Assembly (NCBI GenBank): GCA_964512995.1
Contig: CAZELM010000068.1
Span: forward strand, 1 to 17,385
Direction of reading: 5' to 3'
DNA: 17,385 nucleotides
Source: CAZELM01 sp964512995
GTDB taxonomy: Bacteria > CSSED10-310
Under the pieces are notes generated by a model, which saw only the letters and a program-made list of their open reading frames with translations, had not been told where the DNA came from and searched no databases. Shown here piece after piece: positions 7,984 to 15,765 of this stretch; position 1 is the first letter of the stretch; each line of letters opens with the position of its first letter. The translations under genes and the position numbers were made by a program.

Positions 7984-9910
7984 CGGACCACTCCACGAGG
8001 TTGCTCAATCGACGATTGAACAAAAGTCCGATAACAGGCGGGAAAGGTGTTCCGGAGTATCGATATGCGATGGTTTCATCGGATTGGTTCAGCATTTTCA
8101 GGGTGGTTTCGACCTGAGCCAGTTCATCGGGGTGATTGGTCAACCGATGCCAGTTCCAGCATTCACGCAACGCTTCTTCCCGGGAATAGCCGGTGAATTC
8201 GATGATCTTCGCCGGCACAGGAAACCGGTACGCCGACAGAAGGGTCACGATCAGTGCCGGAAGAAACCCGGTGGCCATCCAATGCACAGATCGAATCCGC
8301 CAATCGATCAGTGCGAGCAGAACGGCGGAGCCAAAGAAGATCACTCCGATACCGATCCGGCCGTCTCCAATTTCGGCAACGGGTCCCGCGAGAAAGACCA
8401 TGCCATAATTGCCTGCCAGGTCAGGCATCCACAATCCCATCCCTGTGATGATGACCAGGATACCGAACGGGAGTATCCATCGTGAACGTCCTTCTTTCAG
8501 CCATAAACCCGCTGGTGCCAGGAAGACGAAGGGCAACATCGGGGTATATCGCGCCACATGCGACAAAGGCGTGACCGTCAGCCCGAAAATGATGACGATG
8601 AAAAACAATCCGTATTTCCGGCTGCAGACCATTCCGGCGCATCCCGCTGGAATCAGCAGCGCACCGAACAGCGTCCCGAATCCACCGGACAGCGTATGAA
8701 TTCTGGAATTATCGATCACACCCAGTTCGAACCATGAAAAGATCAGATGGATCATTTTTTTGAGGATTTTTCCTTCGGTTCGCTCCAGAAGAGCCGTTTC
8801 CTTCGGGGAAAGCTCTCTGCGCGTCAATTGGTCGGCATCCATTTTCCAGGGACCCGGAAAAAGCTGCAATTCGCCGAGTTTCAATTCGAACGGGTAGAAT
8901 GGATTTTTGAACCGGATGGATCTGAAACCAAGCCAGTAGGAGCCGATGATCAGAGCCAGACTCAGGACGATGAGCGTCCTGAATCCAGGGAGCAGTCGCC
9001 GGTTTTTCTTCCGTAAAAGCACAATCGCTGCGCTCAGCAAAACAATGGTGAACAGAAAGGAATGCGGTTTGACTCCCTGAAGCAACGCCAGAGAACAGCC
9101 TGATGCAATCAGATCGATCAGGGCTCCCGAATCCGACCAGATCACGATACAGGCCATTGCGCAGATGAAGTATGCCGCAACGGAGATATCCACATACGCA
9201 GTAAGGGACTGGACGATGAAGATGGGACATCCCAGAGCACACGCAGTCAAAAAGCCAGCGAGCGAATGATCCACACGAAAGTGCCGGAGCATCGTATATC
9301 CGGCGAGACTCGCCAGCATCCAGAACATCCAGTGCGTCAGGCTTAAAAGGTTCGAGTCGCATCCGATCATCGCCGTCCATGCATACACCAGGTGAGTCGA
9401 CCCCGAAAAATATGCATTGCAGGGGTATGACAGATCCAAGGGTGTCAGCGTTCCGGTCTGCACGATTCCGGCAACGATGGGAATATGATACGCCAGTTCA
9501 TCCCAGACATGGGGAGGAACGAATCCGGTGATCAGTCCACACCACGCCATCTGCCACAGAACCACTGCCATGCCCAGTAAAAGAGCGGGTGATCGGTATG
9601 AACTCCGCATATATTCGATGAATCCCCGGCGGAGATCCCGAAAATAGCATCGGATGATCGCAGCGGATCTGGCCGGGCCGGTATGAATAAACAGAATCGT
9701 ACACATGGATATCTGTCCGATGATGACGACCCATCGATGACAGACTCCGATCGTTCCGGTGACCAAAATCAGAAGCATGATTCCGGCAATCGAACAAACG
9801 GCGGCACGGAGCGTTCGTATGGAAACGGGGGAACTGGACGGGATCGCATTTTCCAGAACCGACAAGAAACTGAGAAATGTCAGTAACAGTAAAAAGCTGC
9901 ATGCGATCAT
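7937..9910 (-). CDS. Polytopic membrane protein, GT-C-fold (GT39/GT83-like) glycosyltransferase
   Basis: The 657-residue protein has about ten or more hydrophobic segments. After the early membrane segments comes a loop with PPHVWDELAYHIP (about 132-144). This is the place and pattern of the acidic catalytic loop in lipid-phosphate-sugar-dependent GT-C enzymes of the PMT/ArnT type. It also has GGFGTLFG and an ARYTPMLPF motif before a late membrane segment, both common in bacterial relatives. Such enzymes move a sugar from a polyprenyl carrier to protein, lipid or glycan at the outer face of the membrane. The acceptor here is unknown. ATG 9910 has AAGGAAG 10 bases upstream; the frame is open further upstream but offers no better start. 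It heads an operon with the small ORF and the Hsp70-like gene. Family confidence is moderate because there is no strict signature. Confidence 0.75.
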   Translation of the reverse strand: MIACSFLLLLTFLSFLSVLENAIPSSSPVSIRTLRAAVCSIAGIMLLILVTGTIGVCHRWVVIIGQISMCTILFIHTGPARSAAIIRCYFRDLRRGFIEYMRSSYRSPALLLGMAVVLWQMAWCGLITGFVPPHVWDELAYHIPIVAGIVQTGTLTPLDLSYPCNAYFSGSTHLVYAWTAMIGCDSNLLSLTHWMFWMLASLAGYTMLRHFRVDHSLAGFLTACALGCPIFIVQSLTAYVDISVAAYFICAMACIVIWSDSGALIDLIASGCSLALLQGVKPHSFLFTIVLLSAAIVLLRKKNRRLLPGFRTLIVLSLALIIGSYWLGFRSIRFKNPFYPFELKLGELQLFPGPWKMDADQLTRRELSPKETALLERTEGKILKKMIHLIFSWFELGVIDNSRIHTLSGGFGTLFGALLIPAGCAGMVCSRKYGLFFIVIIFGLTVTPLSHVARYTPMLPFVFLAPAGLWLKEGRSRWILPFGILVIITGMGLWMPDLAGNYGMVFLAGPVAEIGDGRIGIGVIFFGSAVLLALIDWRIRSVHWMATGFLPALIVTLLSAYRFPVPAKIIEFTGYSREEALRECWNWHRLTNHPDELAQVETTLKMLNQSDETIAYRYSGTPFPPVIGLLFNRRLSNLVEWSGDPADRFQITHRTPR

Positions 9911-10308
9911 CTGCCGGTATCTTCCTTGGGTTGGCGTTTTTCCCCAGAACTTTAATCTTGACGAGAATCGAATTTACACGATTGGGAGATAAAAAACAAT
10001 CTCCACAAAAAGAGATTGAGTATCGTGCAATGACGGAGTTTCCGGGCTGATGAATTCCAATCAAACCGCTACCTTCATAACTGATTACTCCAAAAACCAT
10101 ACTGCTGATTTTCATCGAAAAGCATGAATTCTTTGAAGGAAGATGGATATTCAGGAGTGTCATTGGCTGGAAGTAGTGCATTCAGTGGGATTTTTACAAT
10201 GATTCATCACTTATCCATTCTGCCGTCCGGCAATCCCTTCAGCCTGGCAGCATCATAGGTGAATGTTTTATCCAGCAAGAGAATGCGTCATCGTTTCCAA
10301 CGCGAATG
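9911..10308. other. Intergenic leader between the GT-C operon and the 21-bp array
   Basis: No convincing gene lies in these roughly 400 bases. It should hold the promoter of the minus-strand operon, but I could not pick one with confidence. The alternative hairpins at 9985-10018 are the only clear structure. Confidence 0.5.
9985..10018 (-). promoter_or_regulatory. Possible leader with two mutually exclusive hairpins
   Basis: On the minus strand CAATCTC (10018-10012) can pair with GAGATTG (10003-9997) around an 8-base loop, followed by six T (9996-9991), like a weak terminator. The overlapping GGAGAT (10004-9999) can instead pair with ATCTCC (9990-9985). The two share bases, so only one can form. 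It lies about 75 bases before the GT-C start. The stems are short and AT-rich, so chance is a real alternative. Confidence 0.3.
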
Positions 10309-11114
10309 TGTGAATGTATTGGTCATTGTGGTGAATGGTTTGATCGCTGCGGTGAATGGTTTGATCGTTACGGTGAATGTATTGATCGCTGCGGTGAATG
10401 TATTGGTCGTTGTGGTGAATGTATTGATCGTTGCGGTGAATGGTGTGATCGCTGTGGTGAATGTATTGGTCGCTGTGGTGAATGTATTGGTCGCTGCGGT
10501 GAATGTATTGGTCGCTGCGGTGAATGTATTGATCGTTGCGGTGAATGGTTTGATCGCTGTGGTGAATGTATTGGTCGTTGTGGTGAATGGTTTGGTCGCT
10601 GCGGTGAATGGTGTGATCGTTGCGGTGAATGGTTTGGTCGTTGCGGTGAATGGTTTGGTCGTTGCGGTGAATGGTTTGNNNNNNNNNNNNNNNNNNNNNN
10701 NNNNNNNNNNNNNNNNNNNNNNNNNNNNNNNNNNNNNNNNNNNNNNNNNNNNNNNNNNNNNNNNNNNNNNNNNNNNNNGGTGAATGGTTTGGTCGTTGCG
10801 GTGAATGGTTTGGTCGTTGCGGTGAATGGTTTGGTCGTTGCGGTGAATGGTTTGATCGCTGTGGTGAATGGTTTGATCGCTGCGGTGAATGTATTGGTCG
10901 TTGTGGTGAATGTATTGGTCGTTGTGGTGAATGGTTTGGTCGCTGTGGTGAATGGTTTGATCGTTGCGGTGAATGGTTTGGTCGTTGCGGTGAATGGTTT
11001 GATCGTTGCGGTGAATGGTTTGATCGTTGCGGTGAATGGTTTGATCGTTGCGGTGAATGGTTTGGTCGCTGCGGTGAATGGTTTGGTCGCTGCGGTGAAT
11101 GGTATGGTCGCTGC
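10309..11114. repeat. Tandem array of a 21-bp unit, interrupted by an assembly gap
   Basis: The unit is GGTGAATG-(GTTT/TATT/GTGT)-G-R-TCG-Y-TG-Y. Seventeen complete units and 13 bases of an eighteenth lie at 10309-10678, and sixteen complete units at 10779-11114. Unit length is constant. Nearly all variation is at four sites: the four-base middle block, one purine and two pyrimidines. TATT-type units are concentrated in the left half. Because 21 is a multiple of three and the unit lacks stops in five of six frames, long ORFs appear on both strands (repeats such as GEWFDRC or VNGLIAA on plus, NHSPQRP on minus). None has a good ribosome site or a non-repeat domain. I therefore read it as a non-coding minisatellite, while a repeat protein is not excluded. 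Confidence 0.9.
10679..10778. other. Assembly gap of 100 N inside the 21-bp array
   Basis: Exactly 100 N, a usual placeholder for unknown length. The left side stops after base 13 of a unit and the right side starts at base 1. If repeat phase is kept, the true length is 8+21n bases; 100 does not fit this. Confidence 0.95.
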
Positions 11115-11474
11115 GAGCAAAAGTAAAACCACATCAGCAAGTATAATGGACGCTCACCATGAAAGGAAGGCAATCGTTCAGATGGTGAGAAGCAGCCAGA
11201 ATCCCCTCCCTAAGAGGGTGGCTCTGTGAAGCCACGGTTTGATTATGTTTCAGCATGGTTTCTTGGTGAACGAAGCAGAGATGGGGTGTGTTCCGAAATA
11301 TTTAATACACCCCCATCACAACGACTTATGAACAGCTCAGCCTGCTCAATCTGCGCTGATCCTTCAAAATTTTTTCGTGTTCAAATGGCGGAACGGTTAC
11401 GAATGGATCACCAAACGCGGATGACCAATTCTGTAACGGAAATGCAACCGATGGCTCGTCAATGTTGCCTGAAC
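11115..11474. other. Non-coding stretch after the 21-bp array
   Basis: I see no supported gene. The open frame at 11226-11543 lacks a ribosome site and runs across the terminator. A small inverted repeat, GTGGCT-CTGTGA-AGCCAC, is at 11218-11235, next to CCCTC-CCTAA-GAGGG (about 11205-11218). Confidence 0.5.
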
Positions 11475-11512
11475 AAAAAAACCAGCGGTTTCAGTCATCG
11501 AAACCGCTGGTT
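11475..11512 (-). terminator. Strong rho-independent terminator
   Basis: AACCAGCGGTTTC (11480-11492) and GAAACCGCTGGTT (11500-11512) form a perfect 13-bp stem with a 7-base loop. On the minus strand the stem runs directly into seven T (complement of 11475-11481). It lies about 145 bases beyond the stop of the dockerin-type gene and most likely ends its transcript. Confidence 0.85.
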
Positions 11513-11656
11513 CAGGTTATGTATCGTTTTTATTTTTTTCTAAAAGAGAAGATCATCGGTTTATTTTTCGATCAACTCCGCGCTGGCTGCAATAAATAGT
11601 CTGCGACTTTTTATATCTCTCATGAGCCTGGATAACTGCCTCCGAGTGTCATGGTG

Positions 11657-13635
11657 TTATCGTACCGGGATTGGATCTTCACACGATCCGATTCCAAGAG
11701 CAGCAAAGAAAATTCCTTGTGCATCTCCGGAACTGATCACACCATCTCCGTTACAGTCCGCATGACAGAATTCGTCTTCCGTTGGAGTGATGCTGCCTAA
11801 CGCCATCAGAAATACCTGCTGCGCGTCCCCGGAACTCAATACGCCGTCCATCGTCACATCCCCGTCATGGATACAATCCGGTGTCATCGTTGGTTGTGGA
11901 GTGTCAGTCGGAACGGGTGTCGGCGTGTCTGTGGGTATTTCTGTCGGAGAAGGTGATGGTGTCGGGACCGGTGTGTCCGTTGGTGTGCCGGTCGGTGTTG
12001 CTGTTGGCGCTTCCTCGCAAACCGGACTCATACACCAGTTGTCTGTGTATGTTTCTCCGGATGAACCAACACCGCACAAACCTGTTCCGGTTGAAACCGG
12101 AGCGATCGTCGTAAGATCCCAGTATCCATCCCGATCCGAGTCAATCCGGCCGATACATTGATCACCGGATAATGACATTTGTAAATTGACATCTGTTCCA
12201 AAATTATGACCCATTCCGATATTGATAATGAAATCATTCCGAACGACCATATAACTATCAAAGTACCCGCAGGATGTGCTGTCCTTCAGCATCATCATGA
12301 CATACTCGGTCGGACTGGTCCATCGTCCAACCAGACCAACATAGCGGATGGAACTGCCGAATCCATAGAGCATTCGTGACTCCAGGCAGACATCCTCATC
12401 CGTGCTGCCATCATAGGTAATCCATTGCGGATCATTCCCCACGAGATACAGCATGCGGGAAAAGATCGACCAGTCTCCGGATTGCTCCGTCCAACCCGGT
12501 ACGATGCTGGAATTCGGTCTTTCAAAGTAGTCACAGATCTCTGGGAATATGGGCGTATCCGTGGGTGGAACAGTCGGAGTCCGTGTCGGAGTATTCGTTG
12601 GCGTTCGAGTTGGCGTGTGTGTATTGGTCGGTGTTCGAGTTGGCGTATTTGTATTTGTAGGTGTGAATGTCGGTGTATTGGTATTTGTTGGAGTTCTTGT
12701 GGGTGTATTGGTCGGCGTGGGTGTCGATGTCGGGGTGTTCGTGTTTGTCGGTGTTCGGGTGGGTGTGTTTGTATTTGTAGGTGTAACTAACGGCGTATTC
12801 GTTGGGGTAGGTGTCAGGGTCGGTGTATTTGTATTGGTAGGTGTGCGCGTCGGCGTATTTGTATTTGTGGGAGTGAATGTTGGTGTATTGGTGTTTGTCG
12901 GGGTTCTGGTTGGAGTATTGGTTGGTGTGGGTGTCCGTGTCGGTGTGTTTGTATTGGTCGGTGTTCGAGTTGGTGTATTTGTATTTGTGGGAGTGTATGT
13001 TGGTGTATTGGTGTTTGTTGGGGTTCTGGTTGGAGTATTGGTTGGTGTGGGTGTCCGTGTCGGTGTGTTTGTATTGGTCGGTGTTCGAGTTGGTGTATTT
13101 GTATTTGTGGGAGTGTATGTTGGTGTATTGGTGTTTGTTGGGGTTCTGGTTGGAGTATTGGTTGGTGTGGGTGTCCGTGTCGGTGTGTTTGTATTGGTCG
13201 GTGTTCGAGTTGGCGTATNNNNNNNNNNNNNNNNNNNNNNNNNNNNNNNNNNNNNNNNNNNNNNNNNNNNNNNNNNNNNNNNNNNNNNNNNNNNNNNNNN
13301 NNNNNNNNNNNNNNNNNNGGTGTGGGTGTCCGTGTCGGTGTGTTTGTATTGGTCGGTGTTCGAGTTGGCGTATTTGTATTTGTGGGAGTGAATGTTGGTG
13401 TATTGGTGTTTGTTGGGGTTCTGGTTGGTGTATTGGTTGGTGTCGGAGTAATCTTCGACTCAGGCGGTTCAGGGTTGTCAATTATTCCAGCAGCGTTTTC
13501 GCCAGCGGAAACAATCGAATCAATGTTTGGCGCTGGTATTGCATCCTGACCGTAAACGGTACAAAATGGTATAAACAACAGAATGCTTCCAAGAATCAAC
13601 AAGTTCCAGCCTAAAACAGACTTGATATAACTCAT
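11657..13635 (-). CDS. Secreted Thr/Pro-repeat protein with a dockerin-like C-terminal module (gap inside)
   Basis: The start is ATG 13635, with AAGGAGG 7 bases upstream. A signal peptide (hydrophobic NLLILGSILLFIPFC, likely cleavage after TVYG) is followed by a short mature N-terminus. Next comes a long TPT-x-TPT-N linker made of 40-residue (120-bp) repeats. About 140 residues of a Cys-containing domain follow, beginning FPEICDYFERP and including GWTEQSGDWSIFSRML; it may be a LamG-like beta-sandwich. A second Pro/Thr linker leads to two dockerin-type calcium loops, DVTMDGVLSSGDAQ and DCNGDGVISSGDAQ, each followed by a hydrophobic helix. Dockerin-like pairs mediate extracellular calcium-dependent docking. 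The Thr/Pro linkers are probable O-glycosylation zones (inference). The frame changes across the 100-N gap, but the post-gap frame is open from the gap to TAA 11657, so one gene is likely. A strong terminator follows. Confidence 0.8.
12841..13450. repeat. 120-bp higher-order tandem repeat encoding the Thr/Pro linker
   Basis: Copies begin at 12841, 12961, 13081 and 13201 (cut by the gap), with part of a copy at 13319-13355 and a last one from 13356. The copies at 12961-13080 and 13081-13200 are identical over all 120 bases; the 12841 copy differs from them at six positions. Each encodes 40 residues of the TPT-type linker on the minus strand. More degenerate relatives extend down to about 12580. 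Confidence 0.9.
13219..13318. other. Assembly gap of 100 N inside the 120-bp repeat
   Basis: Exactly 100 N. The left edge ends at unit position 18 and the right edge resumes at unit position 84. The true length should therefore be 65+120n bases. That class also restores the reading frame of the gene. Confidence 0.95.
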
Positions 13636-13794
13636 TCATTTTCCTCCTTGTTAATAAAACGAATCGATAACAAGCCAACCATATGAGACCTTTTCATTGA
13701 AAATAATCCAGAATGAAAGGGTGTATTTTAAAGAGATAATAATTCCCTGACTTGGATTGATCATGCGTCAGACCTTCTGTTGAAACGCAGTGGC

Positions 13795-13822
13795 ATTATC
13801 ATCGTTATAACAGCCATTTCAA
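13795..13822 (-). promoter_or_regulatory. Candidate sigma70-type promoter for the dockerin-type gene
   Basis: On the minus strand TTGAAA (13822-13817), a 16-base spacer and GATAAT (13800-13795) match the consensus at five of six positions each. The leader to ATG 13635 would be about 150 bases. A second candidate lies just upstream (13841-13869). Confidence 0.35.
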
Positions 13823-13840
13823 GGAATCAGCACAATATCA

Positions 13841-13869
13841 ATAATATAAAAGCCAATTACAATAATCAA
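13841..13869 (-). promoter_or_regulatory. Second candidate sigma70-type promoter for the dockerin-type gene
   Basis: On the minus strand TTGATT (13869-13864), a 17-base spacer and TATTAT (13846-13841). Spacing is ideal but the region is AT-rich, so chance matches are likely. Confidence 0.25.
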
Positions 13870-13931
13870 GACTCAGGGATTATAATGGTAATATGATCAA
13901 GACGTAAATAAGCACAAAGCTTGATTCCAGA

Positions 13932-14570
13932 TTATTCTGGATATTGCTGGCTGTCATTACCGCCGTCTGAAGCCGTATCGATAATGTCAGCGGCGATTCG
14001 TCTGGAGTTCATGATGAACGTATGCAGACACGGCAGACGAATGACCGGTATCTGTTCATTGATCCGTGTTTCCGACACCGACAAGATTCCATCGTTTTCC
14101 TCTTCTCCAAATAAAAACCATCTGGATTTGGGTCCTGCCGTTCCAGCATAGATCAACGTCGGGACATTGGGGATTGGGAGCGAATCGATGAAATCGGGTT
14201 GAGCGGTTCTCTGTCCCATATCACCTGTGAGAATCCGGTAAACCCGATTTGATGCGAGTCGTTGAGCGATCCGCGGTGCATGACTGGGGGGTGCAATGAA
14301 GAAACAGGCGGCTGGAAGCGACTCGGATAGTTCAGGAAGCGCTGCCCGTATGAATACCGTCCCCAGAGAATGCCCCACCAGGATATAGGAATCAGTTTCT
14401 CCGATGGATCGGATTCGGTCGATCAACCGATGGAGACAATGATCAAATGTTTCGAGCATGGCATTGTATCCGAATGTAGACACGTTTAACCCGGCCTTCG
14501 TTAGACGATGCCGTAACAGAGTCATGGATAATGTTGTTCGCCCGAGTCCATGAATAAGCATAATTTTCAT
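13932..14570 (-). CDS. Alpha/beta hydrolase (lipase/PGAP1-like)
   Basis: A small serine hydrolase of the alpha/beta fold. Numbering from the chosen start, MLIHGLGR carries the oxyanion HG at 7-8. The nucleophile elbow GHSLG puts Ser68 in place. Asp160 (in GEEENDGILS) and His183 (in PCLHTFIM) complete a credible catalytic triad at the expected spacing. It has 212 residues and no signal peptide, so it probably acts in the cytoplasm on an ester or thioester. The substrate cannot be told. ATG 14570 is preferred because AGAAGG lies 9 bases upstream. An upstream in-frame ATG at 14594 would add eight residues but has no ribosome site. The gene stands alone and diverges from the sigma-factor remnant. 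The family is clear; the substrate is unknown. Confidence 0.85.
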   Translation of the reverse strand: MKIMLIHGLGRTTLSMTLLRHRLTKAGLNVSTFGYNAMLETFDHCLHRLIDRIRSIGETDSYILVGHSLGTVFIRAALPELSESLPAACFFIAPPSHAPRIAQRLASNRVYRILTGDMGQRTAQPDFIDSLPIPNVPTLIYAGTAGPKSRWFLFGEEENDGILSVSETRINEQIPVIRLPCLHTFIMNSRRIAADIIDTASDGGNDSQQYPE

Positions 14571-14670
14571 GTTACTTCGCCTTCTCACCACCATATCCGG
14601 GTCGATTTGCAGTGTGTCACTTCGTCATTTACCAGGACAAATGATTCCAGTAATAAAATGGATCTCCTTG

Positions 14671-14699
14671 ATTCCACTTCTCATTATGATACCAGTCAA
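14671..14699 (-). promoter_or_regulatory. Candidate promoter for the alpha/beta hydrolase
   Basis: On the minus strand TTGACT (14699-14694), a 17-base spacer and TGGAAT (14676-14671). The -35 is good and the -10 is poor (four of six). It sits about 100 bases before ATG 14570. Confidence 0.3.
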
Positions 14700-14785
14700 G
14701 CAAACCTTTTTATATCGAAATTCGTCTTATCTTGGGAGCAGGGATGGAGACATGCCACCCGGAAATGTCAGTCGTGAGAGGAACG

Positions 14786-15067
14786 ATGGAACTGGAACAA
14801 CTTTTTCAACGATGTAAGGCAAGAGATCGATTAGCATGAGAACTGTTTCTACGGGAGTATCATGGCCGGATGTTCCAGATCGCGATGATTTACGTTCGAA
14901 ATCGTGACGACGCCAGTGATTTGACTCAGGAGATATTTATTCGTATTCAGGCGATTGCGGCCATTCTGAAAATCCCGTTGGGAACAGCCCAATCACACTC
15001 GAATCGTGCCAGACTGGAACTGACACGGGCAGTGTTATCATTCTGCAAACCGGAGGAACGGATATGA
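14786..15067 (+). pseudogene. ECF sigma-70 factor remnant: in-frame TGA plus large internal deletion
   Basis: From ATG 14786 (AGAGG just upstream) the product reads MELEQLFQRCKARDRLA, then TGA at 14837-14839, then ELFLREYHGRMFQIA and NRDDASDLTQEIFIRIQ. This is sigma region 2 of extracytoplasmic-function (ECF) sigma factors. Relatives usually have Trp at the stop, so TGG to TGA is the simplest change. Right after FIRIQ (about 14950) the sequence jumps to IAAILKIPLGTAQSHSNRARLEL, the recognition-helix end of region 4. The -10-binding end of region 2 and the start of region 4 are therefore missing. About 93 codons remain of the usual 180-200, with frame kept across the junction. The stop overlaps the next start as ATGA. 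It cannot encode a working sigma factor as read. Confidence 0.8.
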
Positions 15068-15728
15068 CTCACGAAGTCTGCCGGATGATTCAACAACGGA
15101 TATATCATACGAATCGGTCAAATCATATTTACAAGTCACCTGTTTTGGTGGGTATCCTGTCATTTCTTCCGGGGCTGGGTCAGGTGTATGTCGGTTATTA
15201 CCGGCATGGATTTATACATGGGCTTATTTTTGCTCTGGCAATTGCCTTCGCCCAAACGTTACCTGCGCAGGGATTGAATGTGATGTTCCGGGTGATGATC
15301 CCATTTTTTATTTTTTTAATATCATTGACGCTGTACAGTGAGCGAAATTGTACAATCAGATATTGGATGATATATCTCAAACCAAACGCCCGGATGATTT
15401 CAATATCCCCGGATTGAGCGGCTCCATCTCTTGGGGAATCACTTTGATCGTTATCGGATTCGTGTTGTTTCTCCATACTAAATTTAATATTTCCATGGAT
15501 TGGCTCCAGGAGTGGTGGCCGCTGGGTATCATGCTGATCGGTGGAATCCTGGTGTATAAAGCGATCAAAGACAAACCGGATCAGCAGGCTTTCACGGGAT
15601 CAGCCGATAATGATAGAATCGGGACAGCGGAATCAGACGTGTCGTTTGGAATCATCTATCCGATCGATCCCCACTTTCACAATTCACCAATAGCCCCATC
15701 AGATCTATTGCTTCAGGATTCTGAATGA
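15064..15728 (+). pseudogene. TM2-like/DUF5668-type membrane protein gene, broken by frameshift and nonsense codon
   Basis: The first part, to about 15310, encodes SPVLVGILSFLPGLGQVYVGYY and a second hydrophobic segment, the PGLGQ-Y-G pattern of TM2-like membrane proteins. Family-like sequence then continues in another frame: IIDAVQ, TGA at 15339-15341, then AKLYNQILDDISQTKRPDDF. It ends with two membrane segments, SWGITLIVIGFVLFLHT and WWPLGIMLIGGILVY, typical of the DUF5668/LiaF-like end. Adding one T to the T7 run at 15311-15317 joins the frames. The TGA would be CGA (Arg) before a C-to-T change. The first residues, MTHEVCRMIQQ, resemble an anti-sigma start, and the ATGA overlap with the sigma remnant is the usual sigma/anti-sigma arrangement. 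An anti-sigma gene may have been partly deleted and fused here (inference). Confidence 0.65.
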
Positions 15729-15765
15729 TTTAGCATCTTCAAGGAAATAGTCTGGAGGTTCAACA

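Noticed and set aside
8709..9380. 223-residue minus-strand ORF inside the GT-C gene
   Set aside because: It lies in a different frame of the same stretch as the strongly hydrophobic GT-C protein and shows no motifs.
10309..11114. CRISPR array
   Set aside because: The 21-bp units are contiguous with no unique spacers, and no cas gene is present.
10259..11229. Repeat-protein genes on either strand of the 21-bp array
   Set aside because: Five of six frames are open only because the unit length is a multiple of three and lacks stops. There is no ribosome site, signal peptide or unique domain.
11226..11543. 105-residue plus-strand ORF
   Set aside because: No ribosome site or recognisable motif, and it runs through the strong terminator stem.
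12549..13391. Valine/glycine-rich ORF on the plus strand across the 120-bp repeats
   Set aside because: It is the reverse-strand reading of the Thr/Pro linker; the minus strand has the signal peptide, ribosome site and terminator.
14569..14817. 82-residue hydrophobic plus-strand ORF before the sigma remnant
   Set aside because: It overlaps the hydrolase start region and the sigma start, with no ribosome site; probably chance in an AT-rich leader.
3..15341. TGA recoded as a sense codon, because in-frame TGA occurs at 42, 14837 and 15339
   Set aside because: hsdR (5977-5979) and the Hsp70-like gene (6460-6458) end in TGA at the expected protein ends, and the three sites do not call for the same residue. 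Decay or error is simpler.
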